Below are positions 44,998 to 54,722 of a stretch of 63,716 nt of DNA, piece after piece (position 1 is the first letter of the stretch; each line of letters starts with the position of its first letter). Position numbers and translations under genes: made by a program. Where the stretch lies: contig JAIBBK010000082.1 in NCBI GenBank assembly GCA_019694675.1, positions 1 to 63,716 of the forward strand. Direction: 5' to 3'. The notes under the pieces were generated by a model that worked only from the letters and a program-made list of their open reading frames with translations, had not been told where the DNA came from and searched no databases. This DNA comes from Ignavibacteria bacterium. Its GTDB lineage: Bacteria; Bacteroidota; Ignavibacteria; Tepidaquicellales; Tepidaquicellaceae.

Positions 44998-45762
44998 ATG
45001 CTTGTAATTCCGGTAATTGACATAAAAGACGGAAAGTGCGTGAGGGTGATACAGGGCCTCGAGGACAACACCGAATTCTATTCCGAAAGCCCGATAAAGA
45101 TCGCCAAGCTTTTCAGGAAAGAGAATTTTAAGGCGATTCACATCACAGACCTTGACGGAGCCATCTACGGCGACATGAAGAACGCAGGGGTCATCAAGGA
45201 GATCACAACATCAATTGACATTCCTATACAGCTTGGCGGCGGTGTGAGAAACATTGAAACCGCAAGATGGGTAATAGAGGAGCTCGGTGTTTACAGGGTA
45301 GTGATGGGAACCGCAGCGCTAACCAATCATGATCTTATCAGACAGTTCCTTGATGAGTTCTCAGCTTCAAAGCTTGCTGTGTGCATAGATGAAAAGCTGA
45401 ACAACGTTGTAATGGACGGATGGATAAACTATGCGAATATCACTCCCCTCGATTTTGCAAAAACGATGGAATCGCTTGGAGTGAAGAGAGTGATTTATCA
45501 GGATGTAACAAGGGTCGGCAATCTTTCCGGTCCTCATGTTGAGCGGCTTACCGAGCTCGCACAGAACACAAAACTGAAGATCACTTCAGCGGGCGGGATC
45601 TCATCCTACAACGACCTGAAAAAAGTAATGGACCTTGAAAAAATGGGAATAGATTCAGTGATGATATCACGCGCACTTTATGAAAATCAGTTTCCCTGCC
45701 AGAAGATATGGAGGGAGATAGAATCGAAGGACACATCTTTGGAACTTCCGAAAGTCAACTGA
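44998..45762 (+). CDS. HisA-type phosphoribosylformimino isomerase homologue
   Basis: A 254-residue TIM-barrel protein. IPVIDIKDGKCVRVIQG contains the first catalytic Asp, and ITDLDGA, QLGGGVRNIETARW and SAGGISSYNDL are HisA motifs. The conserved DG pair in the second half (TDIxxDGTLxGP in typical enzymes) is VTRVGNLSGP, so the usual Asp is Val. That raises doubt about full isomerase activity. No other histidine biosynthesis gene is near. The ATG is 2 bases after the preceding gene's stop codon, so the two may be co-translated. Confidence 0.8.
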   Translation: MLVIPVIDIKDGKCVRVIQGLEDNTEFYSESPIKIAKLFRKENFKAIHITDLDGAIYGDMKNAGVIKEITTSIDIPIQLGGGVRNIETARWVIEELGVYRVVMGTAALTNHDLIRQFLDEFSASKLAVCIDEKLNNVVMDGWINYANITPLDFAKTMESLGVKRVIYQDVTRVGNLSGPHVERLTELAQNTKLKITSAGGISSYNDLKKVMDLEKMGIDSVMISRALYENQFPCQKIWREIESKDTSLELPKVN

Positions 45763-45796
45763 CATGTTTTCCTCAGCGGCCTGATCCGGCCCCGTC

Positions 45797-46963
45797 CTAT
45801 TTCGCCTTTATTCTGAAGATCCTGTCGTCCTTCTCAGCCGGCCTTCCCCTGCCGTCACGGTTGCTTGTGGAAAAATATATACTGCCGTCAGGTCCTTCCG
45901 CGATCTCACGTATCCTGCCGTATGCGATGTCACTCATCTTATCAGCACTCACCACTTTTCCCGGGTCATTTTCATCCACCACAACTCTGATCACGGCATT
46001 GCCGCGCAGGCAGGCGATGAACAGATTATTTCTGAACTGCTCAATTACTCCCGACCTGTAGAACATACAGTCTGCGGGAGCTACAGCAGGAGTGTAAACA
46101 AGTACGGGGGAGACCATACCTTCCCTGCTTTCTTCATGCGAGACTTCCGGCCATCCGTAATTGCCTCCCTTCACTATCACATTCACTTCATCTCCGCCTC
46201 CAGGGCCGTCAAATCCGGAAGGACCATGTTCCGTTGAATACATGATCCCGGTTCCCGGATACCAGTCAATTCCCTGCGGATTCCTGTGCCCGTAACTCCA
46301 TACCGGATTTCCCGGAAACGGATTATCGCCCGGAACTGTGCCGTCGGAATTTATTCTAAGGATCTTTCCGTACAGGTTGTCTTTGTCCTGACACAGCTCC
46401 CTTTCACCGGCATCACCTGTGGTTATATAGAGCTTTCCGTCAGGGCCGAACTTGATCCTGCATCCTGCGTGATATGACTCCGCGGGAATATCGTCGAGAA
46501 TCACTTTTTCTTCAGAAAGCATTTCTCCCGTATCCTTGAATCTCACCACCTTCACCTTCATCCCAACTGCTGACTCGTATGCATATGAGACGTAAACGTA
46601 CCTGTTATTCACGTATTCCGGATCCACTGCAAGCCCCATCAGGCCTGCCTCTCCTTCGGCGGCAACATCTTCAAATACCTTCAGCGGCTTCTCAAGCAGA
46701 GTGCCGTTCACGATCTGCCTGATACTGCCTGTCCTCTCTGTAAGAAGCATCCTTGCTGAATCCGTAAACACAATGCTCCAGGGTACAGAAAGTCCCTCTG
46801 CGAACACTTCTATTGAGTAAGGAGTATTGCTCCTTTCCGCCGTCACATTCTGTCCTCCGGAAGTTGTGACGTTCGTTCCTGGAGGTGTTGTCTTTTTACA
46901 GAAGCTGCTGCTTCCCGCTATAAGAGACAGCACTGTTATGAAGATGATCCTGTTCATGGTCAT
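45797..46963 (-). CDS. PQQ-dependent aldose sugar dehydrogenase-like protein
   Basis: A 388-residue exported protein of the soluble glucose/aldose dehydrogenase (YliI/Asd) beta-propeller family. VPWSIVFTDSARMLLTERTG near the N-terminus, HNAGRIKFGPDG-like HAGCRIKFGPDGKLYITTGDAG, YGHRNPQGIDWYPGTGIMYSTEHG and GGDEVNVIVKGGNYGWPE are the family landmarks. The N-terminus SSSFC may be a lipobox. It probably oxidises sugars in the periplasm with PQQ, though PQQ synthesis genes are absent from the window. Its start overlaps the hutI stop (ATGA), so it is the second gene of a two-gene unit. Confidence 0.88.
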   Translation of the reverse strand: MTMNRIIFITVLSLIAGSSSFCKKTTPPGTNVTTSGGQNVTAERSNTPYSIEVFAEGLSVPWSIVFTDSARMLLTERTGSIRQIVNGTLLEKPLKVFEDVAAEGEAGLMGLAVDPEYVNNRYVYVSYAYESAVGMKVKVVRFKDTGEMLSEEKVILDDIPAESYHAGCRIKFGPDGKLYITTGDAGERELCQDKDNLYGKILRINSDGTVPGDNPFPGNPVWSYGHRNPQGIDWYPGTGIMYSTEHGPSGFDGPGGGDEVNVIVKGGNYGWPEVSHEESREGMVSPVLVYTPAVAPADCMFYRSGVIEQFRNNLFIACLRGNAVIRVVVDENDPGKVVSADKMSDIAYGRIREIAEGPDGSIYFSTSNRDGRGRPAEKDDRIFRIKAK

Positions 46964-48258
46964 TGATTTGTAAGAGGTGCGAATTCATTGATCTTGAAAG
47001 GCCTTCCTCTCTTGATCACACATTCAAGATTGTTCACACCGAAATTGTAGATGATGTACTTGTAAGAAGGTATGTCAAAGATGAGTAAGTCCGCCTGCTT
47101 TCCCGGCTCAATACTGCCGATCCTGTCTTCCATTCCCAGAGAGTATGCGGGATTTACAGTAACGGATGTGATGATCTCCTCTGCTGACATTTTCATCTGC
47201 GTGGAAGCAAGCGACATCATCATCTGCATATTTTCGCTCATCGAACTGCCGGGATTGAAATCCGTTGCGATGAGGACCGGGACTCCCGCATCAATTAGTT
47301 TCCTCGCAGGGGCATAGGGAATTCCAAGAAAGTATGATACGCCGGGAAGAAGCCCTGCAGTGGTCTTGCGTTCTGCATTGGCATTGTGCGACCTCAGCAG
47401 GTCTATGTCCGCATCTGTCATGACCTCAAGATGATCAAGTGAAACTGCGCCGTGATCCAGGCAAGTTTGAGTACCTCCGATCGAATTGAACTGATCTATG
47501 TGAGTTCTCGGAGTAAGTCCGTATTCCCTGCCCTTTCCAAGAATGCGTTCCGCATCTGAAGTATCGTAATAACCTTCTTCAATGAATATGTCAATGTAAT
47601 GCGCAAGTTTTTCACCGGCAACTTCAGGTATGAGTTCGCTGCAAAGCAGTTCAATGTAATCAGCCTTGGATATCTCTTTGGGCACGGAGTGAGCTCCGAG
47701 AAAGGTCGGAACAATGTCCATGCCGAACGGATTCTCCCGTGACAACAGATTCAGGACTCTGAGCATCTTAAGCTCATTTCCGGCATCGAGGCCGTAACCT
47801 GATTTGCCTTCCAGTGTAGTTGTGCCGTACAGAAGGAATTTCTCCAGTCTCCTGAGTGAAGCAATTGCCAGCTCATCTTCGGAAGAATTTCTGACGCGCA
47901 TAACAGTTGACCAAATCCCGCCGCCGGAGTCCGCGATCTCCTGATACGATTTGCCTGCAAGCCTCATCTCATACTCATCTTCACGGGACCCTGCAAATAC
48001 GAAGTGCGTATGAGAGTCCACGAAACCAGGCATTACAACCTTGTTCTCCGCATCATATTCAATGTCAATCTCCGGCTTCTCTGCTGATAGAAAGGCAGTC
48101 AGCTCACTTTCGGTTCCGGCAAAGACGATCTTCTCTCCCGATATGAGCACACTGCCGTCACAGATAAGTCCGATCTCAGACTGCGTCGTGCCGGCCCTCG
48201 GCAAGTGACTGCCTGCGCAAGTCACTAGTTGTGATGCGTTTCTAATGAGTATGTTCAT
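46960..48258 (-). CDS. hutI: Imidazolonepropionase
   Basis: A 432-residue amidohydrolase that hydrolyses imidazolone-5-propionate in histidine breakdown. PGFVDSHTHFVFAGSREDEYEMRLAGKSYQEI carries the metal-binding HxH, and TFLGAHSVP, THIDQFNSIGG and IATDFNPGSS the other ligands. Other hut genes are not in the window. It leads a unit with the sugar dehydrogenase gene by an ATGA overlap, an unusual partner. Confidence 0.95.
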   Translation of the reverse strand: MNILIRNASQLVTCAGSHLPRAGTTQSEIGLICDGSVLISGEKIVFAGTESELTAFLSAEKPEIDIEYDAENKVVMPGFVDSHTHFVFAGSREDEYEMRLAGKSYQEIADSGGGIWSTVMRVRNSSEDELAIASLRRLEKFLLYGTTTLEGKSGYGLDAGNELKMLRVLNLLSRENPFGMDIVPTFLGAHSVPKEISKADYIELLCSELIPEVAGEKLAHYIDIFIEEGYYDTSDAERILGKGREYGLTPRTHIDQFNSIGGTQTCLDHGAVSLDHLEVMTDADIDLLRSHNANAERKTTAGLLPGVSYFLGIPYAPARKLIDAGVPVLIATDFNPGSSMSENMQMMMSLASTQMKMSAEEIITSVTVNPAYSLGMEDRIGSIEPGKQADLLIFDIPSYKYIIYNFGVNNLECVIKRGRPFKINEFAPLTNQ

Positions 48259-48473
48259 ATCAGATATTAGTTTGAACCCATTCCAAATCCAATTCAGATT
48301 TTTTCCTCACAACTACTTCCGGAAGAGTGCATTGCAGTGAAAAATATTGACCGGAATGCATCTATCGGGAAACGGGCAATTTCAGGAAAGGAGAATGGAG
48401 AAATTGAATGCAGAGTGCGGATGCACATCTGATGTGTTGAAGATCTCAGATCTGTATTGAAGCGGAGCTGAAC

Positions 48474-49472
48474 TCAGGCAGTTACTTCGACCGCTTTCTT
48501 CGAGAAATCAAGTTCGCCGATCCTCCAGCAGGCCGCTGTATGATTCGGGCCGACTGTTTCAAGGGCGGGCTCCTGATCCCAGCATTTCTGAACGGCATAA
48601 GTGCATCTTGTGCAGAAATGGCATCCCACGGGATAGTGAGTAGGCGGTGGAACACTTCCCTCAATCGTGGCCAGCCTTGCTTTTTTCTTGTTGAGTTTCG
48701 GAATTGAGTTCATGAGTCCTATGGTGTACGGATGCTTTGGATTGTAGAATATCTCGTCAACGGTCCCGTACTCAACCACTTTTGAAGCGTACATCACGGC
48801 AACCTTTGTGCACACTTCGGCGATCACTCCCAGGTCATGCGTGATCATGATCACACCCATTCCAAGTTCTTTCTGCAGTTTGCCTATCAGTTCAAGGATC
48901 TGCGCCTGAACCGTTACATCAAGCGCCGTTGTGGGTTCATCCGCAATGAGCAGGTCGGGATTGCATGAGAGGGCCATGGCGATCATAACTCTCTGCCTCA
49001 TTCCTCCCGAAAGCTGATGCGGATACTCATTATACCTCTGTTCGGGTGCGGGAATACCCACAAGCCGCAGCATTTCAATTGCCTTTGCCTTCGCTTCTTC
49101 CTTTGTGAGCTTCTGATGAAGCATGACAGCTTCCCCAATCTGATCTCCGCAAGTGAATACGGGATTCAGTGATGTCATCGGCTCCTGAAAGATCATGCCG
49201 ATATCATTGCCTCTCACCTCCTGCATCTCCTTCTCTGTCAGGTTGAGGAGATTCCTGCCGTCAAAAAATATTTCGCCTCCCACGATCTTTCCCGGCGGAT
49301 CGGGTATGAGCTTCATGATTGACAATGCCGATACGCTCTTGCCGCATCCGGATTCACCGACAAGCCCGAGCGTCTCACCGCGGTCAAGTGAATAACTGAC
49401 GTCGTCAACGGCTTTTGAAACTCCGTCATCGGTATAGAAATAGGTCTTCAGATTCTTTACTTCAAGCAGCAT
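48474..49472 (-). CDS. Oligopeptide/dipeptide ABC transporter ATP-binding protein (OppD/DppD type)
   Basis: A 332-residue ABC ATPase. Walker A GESGCGKS, the Q-loop [10 protein letters not shown], signature LSGGMRQRV and Walker [14 protein letters not shown] are present. The C-terminal oligo_HPY region has the Cys cluster [15 protein letters not shown] that binds an iron-sulphur cluster in some DppD proteins. Permease, binding-protein and OppF genes are not beside it, so the other parts of the importer must be elsewhere. Confidence 0.93.
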   Translation of the reverse strand: MLLEVKNLKTYFYTDDGVSKAVDDVSYSLDRGETLGLVGESGCGKSVSALSIMKLIPDPPGKIVGGEIFFDGRNLLNLTEKEMQEVRGNDIGMIFQEPMTSLNPVFTCGDQIGEAVMLHQKLTKEEAKAKAIEMLRLVGIPAPEQRYNEYPHQLSGGMRQRVMIAMALSCNPDLLIADEPTTALDVTVQAQILELIGKLQKELGMGVIMITHDLGVIAEVCTKVAVMYASKVVEYGTVDEIFYNPKHPYTIGLMNSIPKLNKKKARLATIEGSVPPPTHYPVGCHFCTRCTYAVQKCWDQEPALETVGPNHTAACWRIGELDFSKKAVEVTA

Positions 49473-49651
49473 TGTCTTATGGATTTGATTAGCGCAAAAT
49501 CAACAAATGAATAAATAATTACAATAGACAAGTTAGAACTGAAAGGAAACTGCCGGCCATCCCGGTCAATGTAGATCTTCTTTCTTGAACCGGGCTTGCC
49601 CGTATCATTGAAGCACATACCGTCTCCGAATCAAAACCCCGCCATTGTCTT

Positions 49652-49680
49652 TTTACTTATTTTCAAATCCGCTAAGTTTG
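49652..49680 (+). promoter_or_regulatory. Candidate promoter of the YdcF-type gene
   Basis: TAAGTTTG at 49673-49680 matches TAnnTTTG; T-rich sequence (TTTTTA) about 19 bases upstream can serve as -33. Transcription would start about 49687, well before the annotated GTG at 49839, which leaves a 150-base leader that is an open frame. Confidence 0.45.
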
Positions 49681-49838
49681 ATCGAGTTCAATAATTAACC
49701 GATACCCATATCAAACGCAATAAGTCAGTTCTTGTTACCGTACTGCTGATTGAGGCTGTATCCTTTTTATATCTGCATTTCCTGAGGTATAAGAATCAAA
49801 GACTTCCGCTATCGTTTCTTGAATTCAAGACGGGAAAT

Positions 49839-50681
49839 GTGATCTCGCTTTTCCTGTTCGGTCTTCTGCTGTTCTTCTTATTGGTAGCCCTGCTCAGAGA
49901 CACAAGTTTCGGCGGATTTGCATCCTTGTCACTGCTTAGTGTATCGGCATTGTCGCTGGCCTCGCTGGTCTATTCAGGTATTGCCGACACTAAGGAAGTG
50001 AAGATAACCGCGGTGGCTGTCTTTATCATCTCAACCGTCTTTCTTCTTTCCCTTGTACTTGTAATAAGCATGTCTTCAACTGGTGAGCTGAAGTTCTTCC
50101 GTTCGCTCTTCGTCTTCATTTTCATCAGCACAATGGGAATACTGGCAGTGTTTCTGAATGTTCTCAACTATACTGACGACAGTTCGCGTTACAACGGGAG
50201 CGATAGAAATGCAGACAGCGGCGTTATTCTGGGCGCGGCCGTTTGGGGAGGCAACAGGCCTTCGCCTGTATTGAGGGAGAGGATATTGAAGGGATACGAA
50301 ATATATAAGAAGAAGATCGTTCCGAAGATCGTCATAACAGGCGGCGGATCACCGAATGAGCTGACCGAGGGAGAGGTTTCGAAGAATGAGCTGATCAAGT
50401 TCGGAGTTGATCCAGACGATCTCATACTTGAAAACACCTCGAACTCAACAGTCGAACAGCTACATTTCGTAAGGGACAATCTTTACAACTCCATGTCATG
50501 GAAGAAGATCATAATAGTATCGGATAATTTTCACCTCCTGAGGGCAAAGGAGATCTGCTCGTTCAATGACATAAATGCTGACTGCATTGCATCGGGCAAG
50601 GAACTCACATCCGGCGGTGCGGCGGCATTCTGCCTGAAGGAAAGCATGGCGCTCATAGTTTTCTGGATGTCGGGAATATGA
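49839..50681 (+). CDS. YdcF/ElyC-type DUF218 membrane protein
   Basis: A 280-residue protein with N-terminal transmembrane segments and a C-terminal DUF218 domain (GVILGAAVWGGNRPSPVLRERI, IVITGGGSPNELTEGEVSKNE, ENTSNSTVEQLHFV, SDNFHLLRA). Members are inner-membrane proteins linked to envelope lipid-carrier metabolism in E. coli. The frame is open back to 49695 with a hydrophobic, protein-like stretch (positive start KRNK then a transmembrane segment), so the real start may be a non-ATG codon such as ATC at 49710 that adds about 43 residues; see findings. Confidence 0.75.
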   Translation: MISLFLFGLLLFFLLVALLRDTSFGGFASLSLLSVSALSLASLVYSGIADTKEVKITAVAVFIISTVFLLSLVLVISMSSTGELKFFRSLFVFIFISTMGILAVFLNVLNYTDDSSRYNGSDRNADSGVILGAAVWGGNRPSPVLRERILKGYEIYKKKIVPKIVITGGGSPNELTEGEVSKNELIKFGVDPDDLILENTSNSTVEQLHFVRDNLYNSMSWKKIIIVSDNFHLLRAKEICSFNDINADCIASGKELTSGGAAAFCLKESMALIVFWMSGI

Positions 50682-50714
50682 ATGCGGAAGAAGCTCCGGA
50701 CTGAAAACTGAAGT

Positions 50715-52442
50715 TCAGGAGTTACTCTGATGCTGTCCCTTCTGACCGGATCTGAAAATCACCTTAAAGTGCGATCCGCCTGATGAAGAAGGTTCGAACT
50801 CAATGGTTCCACCCATTGCCTCAACAAACTCTTTTGAAATAGATAGGCCGAGTCCCGTTCCCTTGTGCTGGCCTGCCTTTTCAGGCACCTTAAAGAATCT
50901 CCTGAAGATCTTATCCCTGTACTGAAAAGGTATTCCCGGGCCGTTGTCAATCACAGACACTGAAACTCCCGAATCTCCTTCTCTTTGAGCGGACACAACT
51001 ATTTCGCTTTTTTCAGGCGAATATCGTATTGAGTTGGAGATAAGATTAATGATCACCCATGAAGCCTTTTCCTTATCGGCCAATGCGACGGGAATGCTCT
51101 CCTCGATCTGCGAAACAATGTTGATCTCTTTCTCCGAAGCTTGCTGTCTGAGAGTGGCGGTCACTTCATCAATTACATCGCCAAGATCCACTTCTGTCAT
51201 GTTCAGATTGATGTTGCCGGTTTCCGCCTGTGACATGTCTAGCAATTCGCTTACAAGTTTCAGAAGTCTTGCATTGCTCAATTGAAGGTCATGCACGATC
51301 TCCCTCTGCATATCATTAAGCTCTCCCGTCTTTGTGTTCGCAAGCAGTTTGAGGCCAAGATCAGCAGACCCAAGCGGAGTCTTAAGTTCGTGAGAGATGG
51401 TAGCTAGGAAATTTGTCTTTGCAGTATCCTTCTCCTGAAACGAAGTTATGTTCTTAAGCGCAATTACATATCCTATTTCCTTGTCGTCAATCGCCACCGG
51501 ATATCTTTCAGTGATGAAGTAGTTTTCCTTTCCTTCATTTACGATCTTGTACGGAGCGCTTCCCGCATCCCTGTAAACATACCTGAACAGGTCATTTGTG
51601 GAAGCAATTGATTCGGCATCCTTTCCGACAATCTCCGAAGCTGTCATATTCAGCAGTGCAAGAGACTGCTTGTTGGCGAATAGAACTTTCCCAGACGATT
51701 CAATTCCGATGCTGGCATCTTTCAGGGAGTTTATCACCGACTCCGCCCTGCTCTTTTCAAACATAAGCTGATTCAGATTGCTGTGCTCGTACATTTCCAG
51801 GCGCTCTGCCAGCGAATTGAATGTCTGAGCAAGTTCCGTGAATTCATCTCCCGTATTCAGATGCACCCTGTGCGAATAGTTTTTCTTTGAAATCTCGCCG
51901 ACAGCAAGTTTCAGCTTTCCGATGGGTATAGTGATCAGTGATGGGAAGTTCACGGTAAAGACAAGCCCGATTATGAGAACCAGAGTAGCCATAACCGAGA
52001 GAATGGTGACGGCCTCTTTCGCCTGCTCATTTGTTGCCAGGCTCTTCGAATTGATCGCATCAAGGTTGATCCTTATGATCCTGTTAAGGTCATCGCCGAT
52101 CATTCTGAGTTCGTTCAGGTCAAGCTTGCCGGACTTGCTTACAAACTCATAACCTGCTCTGACACTCATTGTGGCTTCTTTTTCACCTGCTTCGGTTATG
52201 TTTCCTTCCTGAAGTTCCAGGTTCTTTAAAAACTCATTCAGGCCCGCGCCCAAATCGGTCGTCATCAGCAGCAGGCTCTTCTGCATTGCATGGCAGTATT
52301 CGAGGGATTCATAATTATCCTTAAGAATATTCTGGGAAAGAAGCTTGATCTTAACAACATAGAAGATTCCCAGACCTGCCGTAAGCAGAAGAAGAATGAA
52401 CAGGAACAGCGTACCGGTTCTTACTTTGTTTCGAATATTCAT
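50715..52442 (-). CDS. Membrane sensor histidine kinase (HAMP-PAS), likely kdp regulator kinase
   Basis: A 575-residue inner-membrane kinase. Two transmembrane segments (about 8-31 and 153-177) flank a periplasmic sensor. A HAMP domain (SLITIPIGKLKLAVGEI), a PAS-like domain (about 240-350), the HisKA box FLATISHELKTPLGSAD with the phosphorylated His, and the HATPase domain (N-box NLISNSIRYSP, G1 IDNGPGIP, G2 GTGLGLSISKEFVEAMGG) follow. The ATG at 52442 is preferred to the upstream GTG-like start. It sits at the end of the kdp operon right after the KdpD N-terminal gene, and is the natural partner of the NtrC-type regulator at 59427-60773 (inference). Confidence 0.88.
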   Translation of the reverse strand: MNIRNKVRTGTLFLFILLLLTAGLGIFYVVKIKLLSQNILKDNYESLEYCHAMQKSLLLMTTDLGAGLNEFLKNLELQEGNITEAGEKEATMSVRAGYEFVSKSGKLDLNELRMIGDDLNRIIRINLDAINSKSLATNEQAKEAVTILSVMATLVLIIGLVFTVNFPSLITIPIGKLKLAVGEISKKNYSHRVHLNTGDEFTELAQTFNSLAERLEMYEHSNLNQLMFEKSRAESVINSLKDASIGIESSGKVLFANKQSLALLNMTASEIVGKDAESIASTNDLFRYVYRDAGSAPYKIVNEGKENYFITERYPVAIDDKEIGYVIALKNITSFQEKDTAKTNFLATISHELKTPLGSADLGLKLLANTKTGELNDMQREIVHDLQLSNARLLKLVSELLDMSQAETGNINLNMTEVDLGDVIDEVTATLRQQASEKEINIVSQIEESIPVALADKEKASWVIINLISNSIRYSPEKSEIVVSAQREGDSGVSVSVIDNGPGIPFQYRDKIFRRFFKVPEKAGQHKGTGLGLSISKEFVEAMGGTIEFEPSSSGGSHFKVIFRSGQKGQHQSNS

Positions 52443-52446
52443 TTCT

Positions 52447-53634
52447 TCATGATAAGACCACAAGGTCTACGTCCTTCTCCGACAAGACCTTGTAAATTCT
52501 GTTTAATATATCTGTCTTGAACATCAGCTCAAATATCCCCGGCGTCGGTTTGCCAATGCACACAGTCGTGATTCCCTTCTCATTGATGATCTCTTCAATT
52601 GCATCCGCGAGATTTGCCGATTTTGCCTTTCTGATCACCGCACCGGTCTTGTTTGCCGGTTCCCGGCCATCACTCACAGCCTGTATCTGGATCACTTCTG
52701 CTCCAAGCTGATTTGCGAGCTGAAAATTGTTCAGCAAATGTCTTTGCAGATCAAGCGGTATTTTGTCAAATGACTCGGAAGGATTCTGAACATACAGCAC
52801 ATACCAGTCGCTGTTGTAATAATTCGCAAGCCTCGATGTCTTTCTTATGATCTTCTTTGCCTTTTCATAATTACTGCTTATGCATGCCAGAAACTTCTCA
52901 TGCCTGAGCTGACGCGGTTTCTCAACCTCAGTTTCCACTTTTCTCTCAACCTGCGTTGCCACTTCCTTAAGAGCCAGTTCTCTGAGCTGAAGGATCTTTT
53001 CCGACTGAAAGAAATTATCAAGCGCCTGCTTCACTTTTTCCTTATCGTAGATCTTCCCTTCCTTAAGACGTGCAATCAGTTCTTCCGATGTAAGGTCAAT
53101 GTTAACAACCTCGTCCGCCATTCGGAGAAACTTGTCAGGGACCCTTTCCTTCACTTCCACGCCTGTTATCTTTCTCACCTCATCATTGATGCTCTCAATG
53201 TGCTGAATGTTCACGGCAGTTATCACATTGATGCCGGCGTCGAGTATGTCCATCACGTCCTGATACCTCTTTTCATTCCGGCTTCCTGGAATGTTCGAGT
53301 GCGCAAGCTCATCGACGATGACCCACTCGGGGTGAAGTATTATCACAGAACTGACATCAAGTTCCTGCAGGCGCTTGCCTTTGTAAAATGCTTCGCGCCT
53401 TGGTATGACGGGAAGGCCTTCGAGGAGATTCTCGGTTTCTTTTCTTCCGTGAGTTTCAGCATAGCCCACTGCCACGTTGATTCCGTTCTTCAGCATTGCA
53501 TGAGCTTCCTGCAGCATTCTGTAAGTCTTGCCTACTCCTGCGCTCATGCCGATGTATATCTTCAGCCTTCCCTTTTCGCTTTGCTTAAGGGATTCGAGGT
53601 ACTTGTCCGCCGCTTTTGATCTTTCGTCTTCCAT
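52447..53634 (-). CDS. kdpD: KdpD N-terminal sensor domain protein (no kinase part)
   Basis: A 395-residue protein equal to only the cytoplasmic N-terminal half of KdpD. IGMSAGVGKTYRMLQEAH is the KdpD Walker A region, followed by VGYAETHGRKET, VDELAHSNIPGSRNEKRYQDV and IESINDEVRKITGVEVKERVPD. The second part is a universal-stress-protein-like domain. The four-helix DUF4118 and the histidine kinase domain are missing. The gene starts with an ATGA overlap with the porin gene stop codon and is followed by the separate kinase gene, so the KdpD function is split in two. It may sense potassium or turgor and act on that kinase. Confidence 0.92.
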   Translation of the reverse strand: MEDERSKAADKYLESLKQSEKGRLKIYIGMSAGVGKTYRMLQEAHAMLKNGINVAVGYAETHGRKETENLLEGLPVIPRREAFYKGKRLQELDVSSVIILHPEWVIVDELAHSNIPGSRNEKRYQDVMDILDAGINVITAVNIQHIESINDEVRKITGVEVKERVPDKFLRMADEVVNIDLTSEELIARLKEGKIYDKEKVKQALDNFFQSEKILQLRELALKEVATQVERKVETEVEKPRQLRHEKFLACISSNYEKAKKIIRKTSRLANYYNSDWYVLYVQNPSESFDKIPLDLQRHLLNNFQLANQLGAEVIQIQAVSDGREPANKTGAVIRKAKSANLADAIEEIINEKGITTVCIGKPTPGIFELMFKTDILNRIYKVLSEKDVDLVVLS

Positions 53635-54722
53635 CAGAATGAAACTGCAATAGAAGTTGTGATTGCAAAATTCGAATTACCCGGAACACCGTTCTTGCTG
53701 AAGATCTTATCTTTGCTGTCGAAGCCTCTGCCTTCTATCCTGACAAGAGCATTGTCGGTCACTTTGTAATCAACATTCAGTGAGTAGCCGAAAGTCCGGA
53801 ATCCGTTTTCGGTGCCCGTTGCAAAGATCACCTGCGAGGGATCGTGAAAATACTCGCCGCGAAGGGAAGCCGAGACCCCTTTGCCGATGACAGCCTTAAG
53901 AACAGCAACCGGGCTGTACCATGTCATGTAATCATCACTGCCGGACGATTTCTGCTGAATGCCAATGTCATAGCCCGCCGTCAAGGAAAAACGCTCGCTT
54001 ATGCTCCAGATCAGATAAGTGTCGGCAAAATATCTTGCCGCCTTCAGACTGTCCGGATTGTCGTTGCCGATATATGTGCTGTTGTTCAGCAACAGTTTAT
54101 CAGCAATCTTGTATGTGACCTGCGTTCCGAATGCCGGTGTGTTGTTGCCGTTAACCCTCGTGATCCTCTGCCATCCGTTCATGACTAACCCGGCAAAATA
54201 CCAGTCTCCATTTTCCGTTCCGTAAGAAAATCTTACTGCGGCCTCGTAATATGGTGATCCTTCAGCAGGGATGCTTCTTGTCAGCGTCCAGCAGTCCTTT
54301 CCTATTGCAGATTCAAATCCAATGTGAGAAGGCAGTATTCCGGCGTCTATCCAGAGCTCATGATCCTTAGAGAGTTTCACTCCGGCATTTGCCTCGAAAA
54401 TGTTTTTAAGAACTCCCGTTTCGGATGCTAAATTTGCATTTGCATAAGTACCGGCCATCAGTGCAAGATTTCCTCTCACTCTCTCCTTTAGATAAGTCAA
54501 TTTAACAAATGCGAGATTCACATTAACCTCATTGCTTCGGTTGAAGTTATATATGAAGAATGGTCTTGAGTGATCATCAGGCTCATCGAAGTCATAGCTG
54601 TAATATGATTCAATATAGCCGCTGACGTTAAGGCCGTCCTCGCTGATGCCCTGTGCAAAGGAGATTGTGCTTATTGCAGTCAGAATAATTACGGCTGATA
54701 TGAAATTACTTTTGAAGTCCAT
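53634..54722 (-). CDS. Outer-membrane porin-like beta-barrel protein in the kdp operon
   Basis: A 362-residue protein with a signal peptide (AVIILTAISTISFAQG) and many amphipathic beta strands (SGYIESYYSYDFDEP, VNVNLAFVKLTYLK, DWYFAGLVMNGWQ), ending in an aromatic-terminated strand (AITTSIAVSF), as for outer-membrane beta barrels (putative porin, BBP2 type). It probably lets ions across the outer membrane. The ATG at 54722 is preferred over the TTG at 54731. It lies between kdpC and the KdpD N-terminal gene with overlaps on both sides. Confidence 0.8.
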   Translation of the reverse strand: MDFKSNFISAVIILTAISTISFAQGISEDGLNVSGYIESYYSYDFDEPDDHSRPFFIYNFNRSNEVNVNLAFVKLTYLKERVRGNLALMAGTYANANLASETGVLKNIFEANAGVKLSKDHELWIDAGILPSHIGFESAIGKDCWTLTRSIPAEGSPYYEAAVRFSYGTENGDWYFAGLVMNGWQRITRVNGNNTPAFGTQVTYKIADKLLLNNSTYIGNDNPDSLKAARYFADTYLIWSISERFSLTAGYDIGIQQKSSGSDDYMTWYSPVAVLKAVIGKGVSASLRGEYFHDPSQVIFATGTENGFRTFGYSLNVDYKVTDNALVRIEGRGFDSKDKIFSKNGVPGNSNFAITTSIAVSF

